Made by a program: the position numbers and the translations under genes
Shown here: one piece after another, positions 22,194-32,573 of the stretch
Numbering within the stretch: position 1 is the first letter of the stretch
Layout: the number at the start of each line of letters is the position of its first letter
DNA from: Cephalopachus bancanus
Taxonomy: Eukaryota; Chordata; Mammalia; Primates; Tarsiidae
DNA length: 64,000 nucleotides
Direction of reading: 5' to 3'
NCBI GenBank assembly: GCA_027257055.1
Contig: JAPVLO010000182.1
Location: 7,874,001-7,938,000 of the forward strand
Notes under the pieces: generated by a model
Told to the model about the DNA's origin: nothing
The model's database searches: none
What the model saw: only the letters and a program-made list of their open reading frames with translations

Positions 22194-22847
22194 AACCCCA
22201 AACAAAAACCAAAGCCACTCATCACTTCCTTTGCTCAAGTCATTCCAGATGGCTTGGGTAACTATTCTTCTCTCCCCAAATTTTACTCTTTGAAACATAG
22301 TTTAAAAAGTGGCAAGGCAAGTCATGGACTATGAGAAAATACACACAGAACATATATTAGGTAAGGGACTTATAGCCTATGTATAAAAAACTTTTACAGC
22401 TCAGTAACATGAAACAAATAACCTGATACAAATAAATGAAATATTTGACCAGACATTGTACTCAAGAAGGTGTATTCGTTTTTTGAATGAGCACATGAAG
22501 TGGTGCTTAACATAATTAGTTATTTGAGAAATGAAACTTTAAAATATGATTAAGAACCCACTGGGCATCTAGCAGGTGAATAACTAAACTCTGTTAAAAG
22601 ACCGACAATACCAAATGCTGGCGAATATGTGGTGATGCCTGGAGCTTTCGTATATGACTGGAGGGAGTGTCAAGTGTTTCAGTCGCTTGAGAAACCACTT
22701 TGGCAGTTTCTCATAAAATTAAAAACACATTTTCCCGTACGACCCACCAATTCCATTTTAGGTATGTACCCAAGGGAAGTGAAATAATATGTCCACATAG
22801 ACTTGAACAAATATTTATAGCAGCTTAATTCAAAATAACCAAAACTA

Positions 22848-23153
22848 GTCAGGCATAGTGGCTCATGCCTATAATCCCAGCACTTTGGGAGGTGGAGGCA
22901 AGAGGATCGCCTGAGCCCAGATGTTCGAGACCAGCCTGAGCAACATGGCAAGACCTCGTTTCCACAATAATAAAAAAATTAGCCAAGTGTGGTGTCGCCT
23001 GCCTGTAGTTCCAGCTGCTTGGAAGGCTGAGGCAGAAGGATCTGAGCCCAGCAGGTTGAGGCTGCGGTGGCCATGAGTGCCACTGCACTCCAGCCTAGGC
23101 GACAGAATGAGACTGTGACTCAACAAACAAACAAACAAACAAACAAACAAACA
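22848..23153 (+). mobile_element. Alu inserted in the L1 remnant
   Basis: Complete dimer with a (CAAA)n tail; L1 sequence resumes at ccaaagctgggaaaaagtcc. Confidence 0.93.
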
Positions 23154-23460
23154 AAAACAACCAAAGCTGGGAAAAAGTCCAAATGTCTATGCACAAAAGC
23201 ATGGATAAACAACTTGTGGCTCAATTGAAGAATCTGGTTTCACTCAGCACTCAAAAGAAGTGAGCTACTGGTCCTTCCAACTACACGGACGATTCCCAAC
23301 AGAATCACACTAAGTGAAAGTCAGACACAGAGTTCATAGTGGAGTCTGTGAGACTCCAGAAAATACAAATATCTTATCTATGGTGTTGTCGAGAGCCCAC
23401 GCATGTGTGCTGGGATGGGGGGGGGGTTAGGGGGGATGAGTGCGGTCTGGGACTAAGAAC

Positions 23461-23602
23461 AAGGTAATCTTTTTTTTTTTTTTTGAGCTTTTGTAGAGAC
23501 GAGGTCTTGCTGTGTTGCCCGAGCTGGTCTGGAACTCCTCTGCTCAATTGATCCTCCCACCTTGGCCTCCCAGAGTACTGGGATCACAGTCCAGTCAATA
23601 CA
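23461..23602 (-). mobile_element. Alu left-monomer fragment in the L1 remnant
   Basis: Flanked by acaaggtaatctt on both sides, so it inserted as a monomer-like element. Confidence 0.85.
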
Positions 23603-23767
23603 AGGTAATCTTTGAGGAGATGGAAGTATTTTGCATCCTGACCATGGTAGTAGTGTATAAACATGTCAAAACTCATCTAAACATTCACTTAACATGAGTG
23701 CATTTTATTGCATGTAAACTATACCTCAGTAGAGTTGGTTGTTTTGCTTGTTTCTTTGTTTACTTTG

Positions 23768-23922
23768 TTTTTTTAGAGATAGGGTCTCGCTTTGTTGCTC
23801 AGGCTGAAGTGGGTGGTGTGATGCTACCTCACTGCAGCCTGGAATTTCTGGACTCACGCGATCCTACTAGATCAGCCTCCCAAAGTGCTGGAATTACAGG
23901 CGTGAGTCACAGCTCATGGTTT
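23768..23922 (-). mobile_element. Fossil Alu left monomer (FLAM-like)
   Basis: Left monomer only and diverged, just before the orphan CpG island. Confidence 0.8.
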
Positions 23923-23999
23923 TTTAAAAATAAGGAAGCACAGCTTTCCATTGAGCTTGGATTCGAACCAACAATTTCTGCACCTGTCCTACCTCCGCA

Positions 24000-25165
24000 T
24001 TTTTACCTCAGGCCCTGGGCCTTCCTGCCCGGAGCCTTTCCCCGGGCGCCCCCCGGTCGGCCACGGAGAGGAGTCCAAGGTCAACGCCCCCTGCCCCAGC
24101 GCACCCCGGCCCGGCAGCAGGCCGGGATCGCGAGCCCGGTCACCCCTGCAGCCCTCGCGGCCGCCCTCGCGGGGCTGGCGTCGGGCCCCGGCCCACCCCG
24201 GGCGAGGGGCGGCCGCGCGCCCAGAGGCCCGAGGCCAGCCCCGCGGACACGCGCCCCCTGCTCCCGCCTGGCGTCGGCGCGCGGGCCCGCGTGGACACGG
24301 AGGACTCGAGCGCGGGGCCCCGGCCCTGGGGCCCGGCCTGGGCCTCGCACCCGCGCCGGCCCGAGGAGCCGCCGCGTCCCGACCCCGCGTGGCCCCGGCT
24401 CGAGGGCGCGCGAGGACACCGGCCGCCGCGGGCCGCCCGGCAGGAGCCCGGCGGGCCGGGGCGGGGCCGGAAGGGAGACGCCTCCGCCGGGCGGGGCCTG
24501 CGGGGAGGCCCGCCCTCCGGGGGCGGGGTGGCCGCTCGAGTCCGGCAGGCCCGCGTCGGGGCTCGGCCCTGGCCTCCGCTTGGGGGCGCCCGGGGGCGGG
24601 AGCAGGGGGCGCGGCCTCCCCGACCCCCGCCCCGCCCCCCGCCCCGCCCCCACCCGGTCCAGGGCCCGCCCTCTCCGGACCGCCCTGCTGCTCCGAATCG
24701 CCCACGAGCCTCCCGCCCCCCCGCCCCACTGTCGCCCACGGAGGCGCGATCTGGGGACACCCTTGCCACGGGCGCGCGCGCTCTCGGGGACGCCGGCGCC
24801 CCCAAACCTCCCGGTCCCTGTGGCTCCTGGGGGGCACGTCGGCACCTGCGCCTGCAGGCCGTCCCCGGGGTCCTCGGGGCATGCGCTTAGCTGGTCCGAG
24901 GGACAGAGAAGAGGGGTCGCGCAGCTGCCCGCGGAGTCCAGTAGGGAGAAGAGGCCCCGGGAAGGAACCGTCCAGCCTGGGGGCGGGGACAGTCCCGCGC
25001 AGCACCTGGCCTGGGAGAGCTACCACCGCGGGGCTCACCCCAGAGGCAACTCTGCCTCCCCCAAATCTTGCACATACCCCCAAGCTCCCCCACCCAAGGG
25101 GCGCACACGCACCCCTGCACCCACCGCCACCCCAACCTCACTCCCCCGCCCTCTCAGGCCCTCTA
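24000..25165. promoter_or_regulatory. Orphan CpG island with no recognised gene
   Basis: Abrupt change from repeat-rich DNA to very GC-rich, CpG-dense sequence comparable with the promoters of PPM1J and RHOC, about 10 kb beyond the 3' end of TAFA3. Open frames up to 490 codons (plus) and 364 codons (minus) run through it, but their Arg/Pro/Gly/Ala-only composition and presence in several frames mark them as compositional. No protein family was recognised. It could be the promoter of an unannotated noncoding RNA or a methylation-regulated element. Confidence 0.7.
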
Positions 25166-25370
25166 ATTGACTAATGTCTACAATCGCAACCAAGTGTTTC
25201 TAGGTAAACGTAATTAAAAAATTGTTCTGGAAAGATTATTGATGTTCAATCGGCTTACTAGCAGCTTAATCTTTCACAATCAGCAACCCAAAGCAAACAC
25301 CGTGTGCACGTCTCATTGACTGCGTGCAACCCAGCTAGTGCGTGCATGCGAGCTGAAAGACCTCCCTGGG
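25166..25370. promoter_or_regulatory. AT-rich segment with clustered homeodomain-type sites, candidate conserved element
   Basis: Directly after the CpG island the base composition flips to AT-rich, repeat-free sequence with several TAAT/ATTA cores (ctctaattgac, gtaattaaaaaattg, agcttaatc). Such pairing of a CpG island with TAAT-rich unique sequence resembles developmental enhancers. Function is inference only. Confidence 0.35.
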
Positions 25371-25758
25371 GGGAAGTACAGGGCCAGCCTCGATCCTCCA
25401 ACCTTGAAGGCTGTCCCTGGAGAAAAATTCAGTGCTTCGCTCCTGTACGCTCTGGACGCCTCCTGGTTCCGTAGTCCTTGACGACCGGCTAGGTGTGGGG
25501 TGGGGAGCCTAGGTGTGGAGTGAGCCATGGGCCTGCTTTTGGCCCGTGAGGGTCCCAGAGCTGCCCCCACAGGCCCGCGAGTTTGAGCGCGCCACCTTGT
25601 CAGCATCTGCCTCACCACCCGCAGAAAAACCCCTCAGAAGAATCGCTCCATCCGGAGCCCACATCTCTCCTCCTGGGCTCTGGCTGCAGCAACTTGCTGC
25701 CCATAGAGAGAAGATTGATCCTGCACCAGGATGCCAGGAAAGATTAGACCGAAATAGG
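25371..25758. other. Unique sequence downstream of the orphan CpG island
   Basis: Returns to average composition. No gene or repeat recognised. Confidence 0.4.
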
Positions 25759-26050
25759 CCTGGCGCAGTGGCTCAGGCCTGTAATCCCAGCACTTGGGAG
25801 GCTGAAACAAGAGGAAGCCCAGGAGTTCTAGACCAGCCTGGGGCGCATAGCCAGATCTCTTCTCTACAAAAAATAAAAAATTTAGCCTGGCATGGTGCAC
25901 GCCTGTAGTCCGAACTTACTTGGGAGGCTGAAGCAGAAGGATGCCTGATCCAAGGAGGTCATGGCTGCAGTGAACCATGACCACACCACTGCGCTCCAAG
26001 CTGGGTGACAGCGCAAGACTCCAACTCAAAGAAGAAAGAAAAAAAAAGAA
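25759..26050 (+). mobile_element. Alu, full length
   Basis: Complete dimer with small deletions and a GAAAGAAA tail. Confidence 0.92.
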
Positions 26051-26169
26051 CCCACATCTGGAACAGAAGCTGATTTGCTGTCCTTCTACAAGATCCATTT
26101 TCTGCAAGTTGAATTAGGCAAGTTGAAAGAGGATATGGTAGGAATCGCCACTGCGACATCCTTCAACTT

Positions 26170-26429
26170 CCTAGCCTGGAGTGCAGTGGCACGATCACAG
26201 CTCGCTGTAGCCTCAACCTCCTGGGCTCAGGCAATACTATCTCCTCAGCCTCCTGAGTAGCTGTGACTAGAGGCATGCACCACCAAGACCAGCTAATTTT
26301 TTTTTTTGGTAGAGATGAGGCCTCACTGTGTTGCCTAGGCTGGTCTCAAACTCCTGGGCTCAAGCAATCCTCCTACCTCAGCCTCCCAAATGGCTTGGAT
26401 TACAGGCGTGAGTCACCTCGCCCGGCCTG
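26170..26429 (-). mobile_element. Alu, 3' truncated
   Basis: Starts at agcctggagtgcagtggcac with no T run. Confidence 0.9.
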
Positions 26430-27067
26430 GCAACAGAGTCATTCATGCCTTTAAGTCTAATCAGATCAGTTCAAGATTCCCATCCTTAAGGTTCTATTTC
26501 TCTGGAACCATCTCCAGTACCTATTTCATGTTTGATACTGACACTAATGGTCAGGGTTCCATCAGGGAAGGAGAAACACTAAGAATATTATACAATAAGA
26601 GATTTATTATAGGAATATGGCTGTACAGAATTTTGGGGGAAACTGGAGGAATGAGGGTCTGAATGAAGAAGCTGGAGGATCAGAGAAAAGTCATAATCAA
26701 GCTTTCTGAAGCTGCTGGAGCAGGATTCTAGAGAGAAGTTTATAAATGGTTATTTCTCTGCCTCTGGGGTTGGCATGGTGTTTCTGCTGGCCAGAAGGGC
26801 TGGGAGTTGCTGGGTGGGGAGTAGAGGGGACAATCAGGACAGCCTGGGACCTGCTGACACTTCTAACTATGACATCTTTCAGAAAGTCATTGCTGCTGCC
26901 GCTGTTGTACTTCTCTGCCTTCCAAACCATTCACAAACTCTACACCAGAACCGGGCAGAGAAGAGGATTCTAGTCTCAGCTTGCTCAAATTGACATCGTA
27001 TAAAGCCACCACATGCCATGTATTAGCTGCTTGATATTGCAAACTATTGAATGTTGGTGAGTCTCTC
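26430..27067. other. Unassigned, possibly an old interspersed repeat
   Basis: The words gtcagggttccatcaggga and agagatttattataggaat recall the start of a common old mammalian repeat, but the rest is too diverged for me to name it. Confidence 0.35.
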
Positions 27068-27080
27068 TAAATTTCTTTCT

Positions 27081-27353
27081 TTCTTTTTTTTTTTTTTTTT
27101 TGAGTTGGAGTCTCACTCTGTCACCCAGACCAGAGTGCAGTGGCCGCTCCCAGGCACCGCAGCCTCGACTTGCTGGGCTCCGGCGATCCTTCCGCCTCAG
27201 CCTTCCGAGTAGCCGGAATTATAGGCATGCCCTACCACGCCCGGCTGATTTTTTGATTTATTGTAGAAATGAGATCTTGCTGCCCAGGCGGGTCTCCACT
27301 CACCTCAGCCTCCCAAAGGCGCGGGATTACAGGCTGAGCCACCAAGCCCGGCT
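27081..27353 (-). mobile_element. Young Alu, short-left-monomer type
   Basis: Target duplication taaatttctttct at 27068 and 27354; a further deletion in the left monomer (gcgggtctccactcacc). Confidence 0.95.
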
Positions 27354-27366
27354 TAAATTTCTTTCT

Positions 27367-27915
27367 ATCTTGTCTTGTGGGAGGACATTTTCTGGGTTCC
27401 TGGAAGATGCCCTATTGCTGACAATCTCGGTCTTACAGGTCCCTTGGTGTGGGTAATGCCTCCCCGATCCACAGCTTCCATAGCTGCGGTCACCTCTCTC
27501 TCCCAGGAAGTCCTCTTGAGCAGTCCACATCTGGCCCACGGAAAACATGCAAACATCTGTGCTCTGCTGAGCTTTAGGAGGCAGCTCACTCAAGGAAGTC
27601 CTCACCCACCAGGACAGCAAGCCAGCCGCAGCCACTTGCCTTCAGATTATCAGTAGGCCTGAGTCCCTTGGTGCCCCACATTCCAGTTGACTCAAGTCAA
27701 GCTCTTGAAGTTCTTCTCTGGAATCGCCCTCTCAAGCGGGTTGCAGTAAGAAAGAATCATGCCTTTGGCTGGGTGGGAGGAGGCTGGAAGAAGGGACGAC
27801 TCTCCAGACGGATGATCTCTGGGACCACCTGCCCTTCAGTCTTAGCTCTTAGCCTCTCTCACACAGTCTGGAGGTGGGTAACTGCTACTGGCCACCCTTT
27901 TGCAGGTCTAGAATC
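27367..27915. other. Unique intergenic sequence
   Basis: May continue the old repeat on the left of the Alu at 27081. No gene recognised. Confidence 0.35.
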
Positions 27916-28190
27916 TTCTTTTTTTGAGTCAGAGTCTCACTCTGTCCCCCAGGCTGGAGTGTAGTGCCATGCTCACAGCCACCACAGCCGTGACCTGCTG
28001 GGCTCAGGAGATCCTTCCAAGTAGCTGGAACTACAGGCACCGTGCCACCACGCCCAGCTGATTTTTTGATTTATTGTAGAGAAAGGTCTCGCCAAGTTGC
28101 CCGGGCTGGTCTCCAAGCCCTAGGTGCAGGCAATCCTCTCGCCTCCGCCTCCCAAAGTGCTGGGACTATAGGCACAAGCCACAACCGGCT
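27916..28190 (-). mobile_element. Alu, full length
   Basis: Complete dimer with a short tail and small right-monomer deletion. Confidence 0.92.
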
Positions 28191-28226
28191 AGGTCTAGCA
28201 TCCTGATTTAGAATGCGGGAGTAGAG

Positions 28227-28775
28227 GTCGGTCATGATGGCTCATGCCTATAATCCAGCACTTTGGGAATCTGGGCAACAAAGATTTGTCTCTAAAAAAA
28301 TTTAAAAAATTAGGCCGAGCACGGTGGCTCATGCCTATAATCCCAGCACTTTGGGAGGCCGAGGTGAGAGGATTGCCTGTGCCCATGGGTTTGAGACCAT
28401 CTGGGCAACTTGACGAGACCTCATCTCTACAATAAATCAAAAAATTAGCCGGGTGTGGTAGCGTGCACCTGTAGTTCCAGCTACTTGGAAAGCTGAGGCG
28501 GAAGGATCGCCGGAGCCCAGCAGGTCGAGGCTGCGGTGGTCGGGAGCGTGCCACTTGCCCTCCGGCCTGGGTGACAGAGTGAGACTTCAACTCAAAAAGA
28601 AAAACAACTAACCAAGCATGGTGGCATGTGCCTGTAGTCCCAGCTACTCAGCTACCTGAGGTGGAAGGATCTCTTGAGCCCAGGAGGTCAAGGCTGCAAA
28701 GAGCCGTGATCATGCCACTGCACTCCAGCTGGAGCACATCAGTGAGACGCTGACTCAAAAAAAAAAAGACAGTGA
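28227..28775 (+). mobile_element. Older Alu split by another Alu in its linker
   Basis: Deleted left monomer 28227-28312 and right monomer 28603-28770 flank a complete Alu. Confidence 0.85.
28313..28602 (+). mobile_element. Alu nested in the Alu at 28227-28775
   Basis: Complete dimer ggccgagcacggtggctc ... ctcaaaaagaaaaa, sitting exactly in the A-rich linker. Confidence 0.92.
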
Positions 28776-29339
28776 GAGTAGTTGGGAATAGTGATACCAA
28801 TTTTCCTTTTTCTGGCCTTTAGGGTCTCTGTCCAAATATTGAGATGGGAAGAGTCCCAGTGAGTACATTCACTTGTATGAAGAGCTTGGGTAGGTGCATA
28901 ACCCACGACAGACATTCACTAAAGAAGCGATGGAGTATTGCCAATCACTCAGTCTGTAGGTCAGTCTAGCCTTTGAAAATGGTTGGAATCCTCTTCCTCT
29001 GAGCCAGACTGGAGGAACGTTTGTACCCCCAATTACTGTTTGAAAGGCAGCTGCCTGGCCCACCTTGTGCCCAGTCAGCAGGTCTATTGCAAATACGTTT
29101 ACAGCTAGCTGGGTCCAGTCAATGCTGTGCCCATGACCCATATACAGTGACAAATCACAAGCCCAAGGAAACTAGGAACTAGCTTAACAGCTCACACTGG
29201 GGGAAGAGAGAAGGGAGTTCTCTCCTGTTCTGGGCTTCCATCTCAGTCACAGCAGGTGGGGGTGTGCTGGGCTGTGTGCAGTCAGCATGCCCTCGTCTGG
29301 CACCTGTCTCCGTTAGTTCGTTTCTGTGCTGAACTGACA
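28776..29339. other. Unique intergenic sequence
   Basis: Nothing recognised. Confidence 0.4.
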
Positions 29340-29662
29340 TTTATTTATCTATTTATTTATTTATTTAGTCAGGGTCTCACTCTGTTGCCCAGGCTGGAAT
29401 GCAGTGGCACAATCACGGTTCACTGCAGTCTCAGTCAACCTCCTGGGTTCAGGTGATTCTTCTACCTCAGCCTCCCAAGTAGCTGTGACTACAGGCATGT
29501 GCCACTATGCCAGGCTCCATGTTTTTTTTTTTTATTTTATTTTTGTAGTGCTGAGTTCTCACTAAATTGCCTAGGGTAGTCTCAAACATCCTGACCTCAA
29601 GCAATCCTCCCACCTCAGCCGCCCAAAGTGCTGGGATTACAGGCCTGAGCCACTGCACCCAG
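29340..29662 (-). mobile_element. Alu, older, with (ATTT)n tail
   Basis: Complete dimer; the tail is now atttatttatttattt. Confidence 0.9.
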
Positions 29663-30099
29663 TCTGAACTGGTTTTTATGTATTTTGAATATCATCTTTG
29701 CGTGTGGGCATGGAGATATTCAAATCCACAGACACACAGGAACGCCAGCAGCATACTTGCATGCACAATTTCATCTTTAGACGTGGGTAAATGTGTAGTT
29801 ATTTTCCTTAAGTTTAAAAGTAGAAGTTATTTGAACTTTGAAAACATGAACTGTTCTTGGGTATGACAACCTATCAGGAAAGCGGCCATCTGCTCTAAAT
29901 TTTTCTCTTGGCCTTTATGTTTTCATTCCTTTGATTGTTAGGTATCCAGTGGACACCAGAAGCGATCAAAGGGGACAGAGGCACACCTAAAATATAGACA
30001 TATATACACATAGATGTACATGTATATCCAAATGCAGAAATACTATGCAGTTATCAACTTCCAGATGACAAAAGTGATTTGAGAAAGGTTCAATTAAAA
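29663..30099. other. Unique AT-rich intergenic sequence
   Basis: Includes a TATA-rich stretch (tatacacatagatgtacatg). No gene. Confidence 0.4.
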
Positions 30100-30158
30100 C
30101 ACTATGGCATCTGTCGGCAAAATTTTTCTATAAAGGGTTAGATAAATATTTTAGGTCT

Positions 30159-30480
30159 GGCCGGGCTCGGTGGCTGCAATCCCAACACTTTGGGAGTCCA
30201 AGGCAAGTGGATCACCGAGACTGCAGGTTCGAGACTAGCCCAGGCAACTTGGCGACACCGCATCTCTACAATAAATTTTTAAAAATTACCCGGGCGTGGT
30301 AGTGCGTGCCTGTAGTTCCAGCTACTTGGAAGTCTGAGGTGGATGGATCACCAGAGCCCAGCAGGTCAACACTGGGATGGATTGCCAGAGCCCAGCAGGT
30401 CAACAGTGGGGTGGTCGTGAGCATGCCACTGCACGCCAGCCTGGGCAACAGAGTGAGACTCCGACTCAAAAAAAAAAAAT
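30159..30480 (+). mobile_element. Alu in the Charlie element, with internal 34-base duplication
   Basis: ccagagcccagcaggtcaac occurs twice, 34 bases apart, in the right monomer. Confidence 0.93.
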
Positions 30481-30603
30481 TTTTAGGTCTTGTGAGCCAT
30501 ATGGTCTCTTCACAATGACTCGACTCTGCTATTGTAGCACAAAAGTAGCCATAGACAATAAAAAACAAAAGAGCATGGTTATGTTTCAGTAAAACTTTAT
30601 TTA

Positions 30604-30911
30604 AGACCAGGCATGGTGTCTCTCGCCTGTAATCCCAGCACTTTGGGAGGCCGGGGCAGGAGAATTGCTTGAGCCCAGGAGTTCGGAACAGCCTAGGCAA
30701 CATAACGAGACCTTGTCTCTACAAAAAAAAAAATCAGAAAAATAAGCCGGGTGTGGTGGCCTTGCTGGTAGTCCCAGCTACTCGGAAGACTGAGGTGGAA
30801 GGATCACCTGAGTCCAGGAGGTCGAGGCTGCGGTGAGCTATTATCATGCCACTGCACTCCAGCCTGGACGACAGAATGATACCCTGACTCCAGAAAAATA
30901 ACCAAAAATTA
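30604..30911 (+). mobile_element. Alu in the Charlie element
   Basis: Target duplication aaaactttattta; diverged older type. Confidence 0.92.
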
Positions 30912-30985
30912 AAAACTTTATTTACAAAAAAAGGTGCAGGTCAGATTTGGCCCACGGGATTTAGTTTACAGACCCTGCAGGAGGG

Positions 30986-31374
30986 TCTGAAGAATGCGGA
31001 AGCCATTAAGGCTGGCTTCACAGATCGCACCGAGGTTAACAGGGGCTCCGTTCTGTCTCCTCCAGAAAAGAGGAAAATCAATTGTTTTGGATGTGGCATA
31101 CGTTCTGTTCTAATTGTCTTGTGCTGTGCTTTGATGTCTGGATGTTCTTCTGGATGAGTGACCCCGTCCCTCCCTGTTTGTTGCTACTTCCTTCTTTCTG
31201 TGTACACATCCCTAAGTGCTTTCCATTCTTCTTCATCCTGTCCCCTTGCACTCACAGGGTTGCGTGGTTTTGGAATGAGACTCTTTCACATCGGTCCTTG
31301 CCGAAATCCTGGCTGCTTTTCCGGTTCCTCGTCTGTACTGGGGTAAGATGTGATGAGAACACTTGTCTGGATCA
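30986..31374. other. Unique intergenic sequence
   Basis: A 114-codon frame at 31082-31426 has no recognised domain and runs into the MIR, so it is not called. Confidence 0.4.
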
Positions 31375-31505
31375 TGGGACAGGATGCGCCACCAGTTTAC
31401 TATATTCCTTCAGGCAAATCACCTAGCCTGTCTGAGCCTCCCCCTTCTCATCTGTCAAATGAGGGAGTCGGTTAACTGGCCTCTAAAATCCCTTCTAGCA
31501 GTAAG
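31375..31505 (+). repeat. MIR SINE
   Basis: Contains ggcaaatcacctagcctg, tctgagcctcccccttctc and atctgtcaaatgaggga. Confidence 0.7.
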
Positions 31506-31640
31506 TTTGTGATTTTAGAAAGCCGCAACCTCAATCGAGGCAACTGTCTGAGGCCATTAATTAGGATGTCACTCACAGACCTTAATGAAACTGCCAGGAG
31601 GCCAAAAGCAATTGCCACATGATCTCCTGTAGTTGGTAAC
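31505..31640. promoter_or_regulatory. Unique repeat-free segment, candidate conserved noncoding element
   Basis: Non-repeat sequence after a MIR, containing a palindromic ccattaattagg homeodomain-type site, a tcaatcgagg motif and aggccaaaagcaattg. It is not coding in any frame. Offered only as a candidate because conservation cannot be tested here. Confidence 0.25.
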
Positions 31641-31916
31641 CTTCACAGCTGAGGACAGTGGGGGTGCTAATTTCAGAGACCCTGAGATCCCACCCCACTA
31701 AGGGGAGAAGGGAAAGTCAAATCACTCCAGGAACCCAATGCTCCAAGGAAATTAATTTACATTTAGCCACCAAATGCACACGAATATTTACTCAGTTGGA
31801 AATACAATCCCAGGGTGCTGCTGTGAAGACGTGGGTCACTTTCCCTTCTCTATCTTACCTTCCTAGGTAGGGCTCTTCCAGCCATAGAAAAGATACCCTT
31901 TGAAGCCCACCAATTA

Positions 31917-32573
31917 GGCCAAGTGTGGTGGTTCACACCTGTAATCTCAGCACTTTGGGAGGCCAAGACAAAAAGATTGCTTGAGATCAGCAGTTCAAGA
32001 CCAGCCTGGGCAACATAGCAAGACTGTCTTTTTGTTTTTATTTTTATTTTTTGAGTTGGAATCTCACTCTGTCTCCCAGGCTGGAGTGCAATGGCACACC
32101 CATGGCCACTGCAACCTTGACCTGCTGGGCTCAGGTGATCCTTCTGCCCCGGCCTTCCAAGAAGTTGGAACTACAGGCATGCATCACCACGCCCGGCTAA
32201 TTTTTTTATTTATTGTAGAGACGAGATCTCGCCAAGTTGCCCAGGCTGGTCTCCAACTCGTGAGCTCAGGTAATCTTCTCACCTCGGCCTCCCAAAGTGC
32301 TGGGATTACAGACATGAGCCGCTAACCCCCGGCCAAGACTTTGTCTTTATTTAAAATAAATAAATACATAAAAATCAATAAAAATAGAATAAGAACAAAA
32401 ATAAAATAGCCAGGCGTGGTGGCGCGTGTCTGTGATTCCAGCTGCTTGGAAGGCTGAGGTGGAAGGATCACTTGAGACCAGCAGGCCGAGGCTGCGACAG
32501 CCATGAGTGTGCTGCTGCACTCCAGTCTGATTGACAGAGTGAGACTCTGACTCAAAAAAGAAAAGAAAAGAAA
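31917..32573 (+). mobile_element. Alu split by an inverted Alu in its linker region
   Basis: Left part 31917-32030 and right part 32336-32573 of a plus-strand Alu. Confidence 0.88.
32031..32335 (-). mobile_element. Alu nested in opposite orientation
   Basis: caagact(t)tgtcttt-type duplication at both ends, forming an inverted Alu pair. Confidence 0.92.

Larger units (their letters stand above)
22290..23735 (+). mobile_element. Old L1 (L1M-type) 3' end, interrupted by two Alu elements
   Basis: Matches the ORF2 end and 3' UTR of ancient mammalian L1: aaaacttttacagctcagtaa, gacccaccaattccatttta, ggtatgtacccaaggga, tatttatagcagcttaattc, ggataaacaacttgtggc and ctaagtgaaagtcagacaca occur in the right order. 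Alu elements at 22848-23153 and 23461-23602 split it; the second has flanking acaaggtaatctt repeats. It is 5' truncated with no intact frame. Confidence 0.85.
30100..30985 (+). mobile_element. hAT-Charlie (MER5A-like) DNA transposon split by two Alu elements
   Basis: Three pieces (30100-30158, 30481-30603, 30912-30985) read as one element when the Alus are removed: ctgtcggcaaaatttttcta, then gagccatatggtctct, attgtagcacaaaagtagcc and aaactttatttacaaaa, then ggtcagatttggcccac. Both Alus have target duplications (ttttaggtct at 30149 and 30481; aaaactttattta at 30591 and 30912). Confidence 0.85.

Noticed and set aside
23116..23152. Possible CRISPR-like or regular short repeat array
   Set aside because: It is a (CAAA)n Alu tail in a mammalian genome; no spacer structure exists anywhere in the window.
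23698..25174. Open frames of 490, 407 and 364 codons over the orphan CpG island
   Set aside because: They overlap on both strands and in several frames, consist almost only of Arg/Pro/Gly/Ala, and the first begins inside an Alu-like repeat. GC-rich DNA lacks stop codons by chance.
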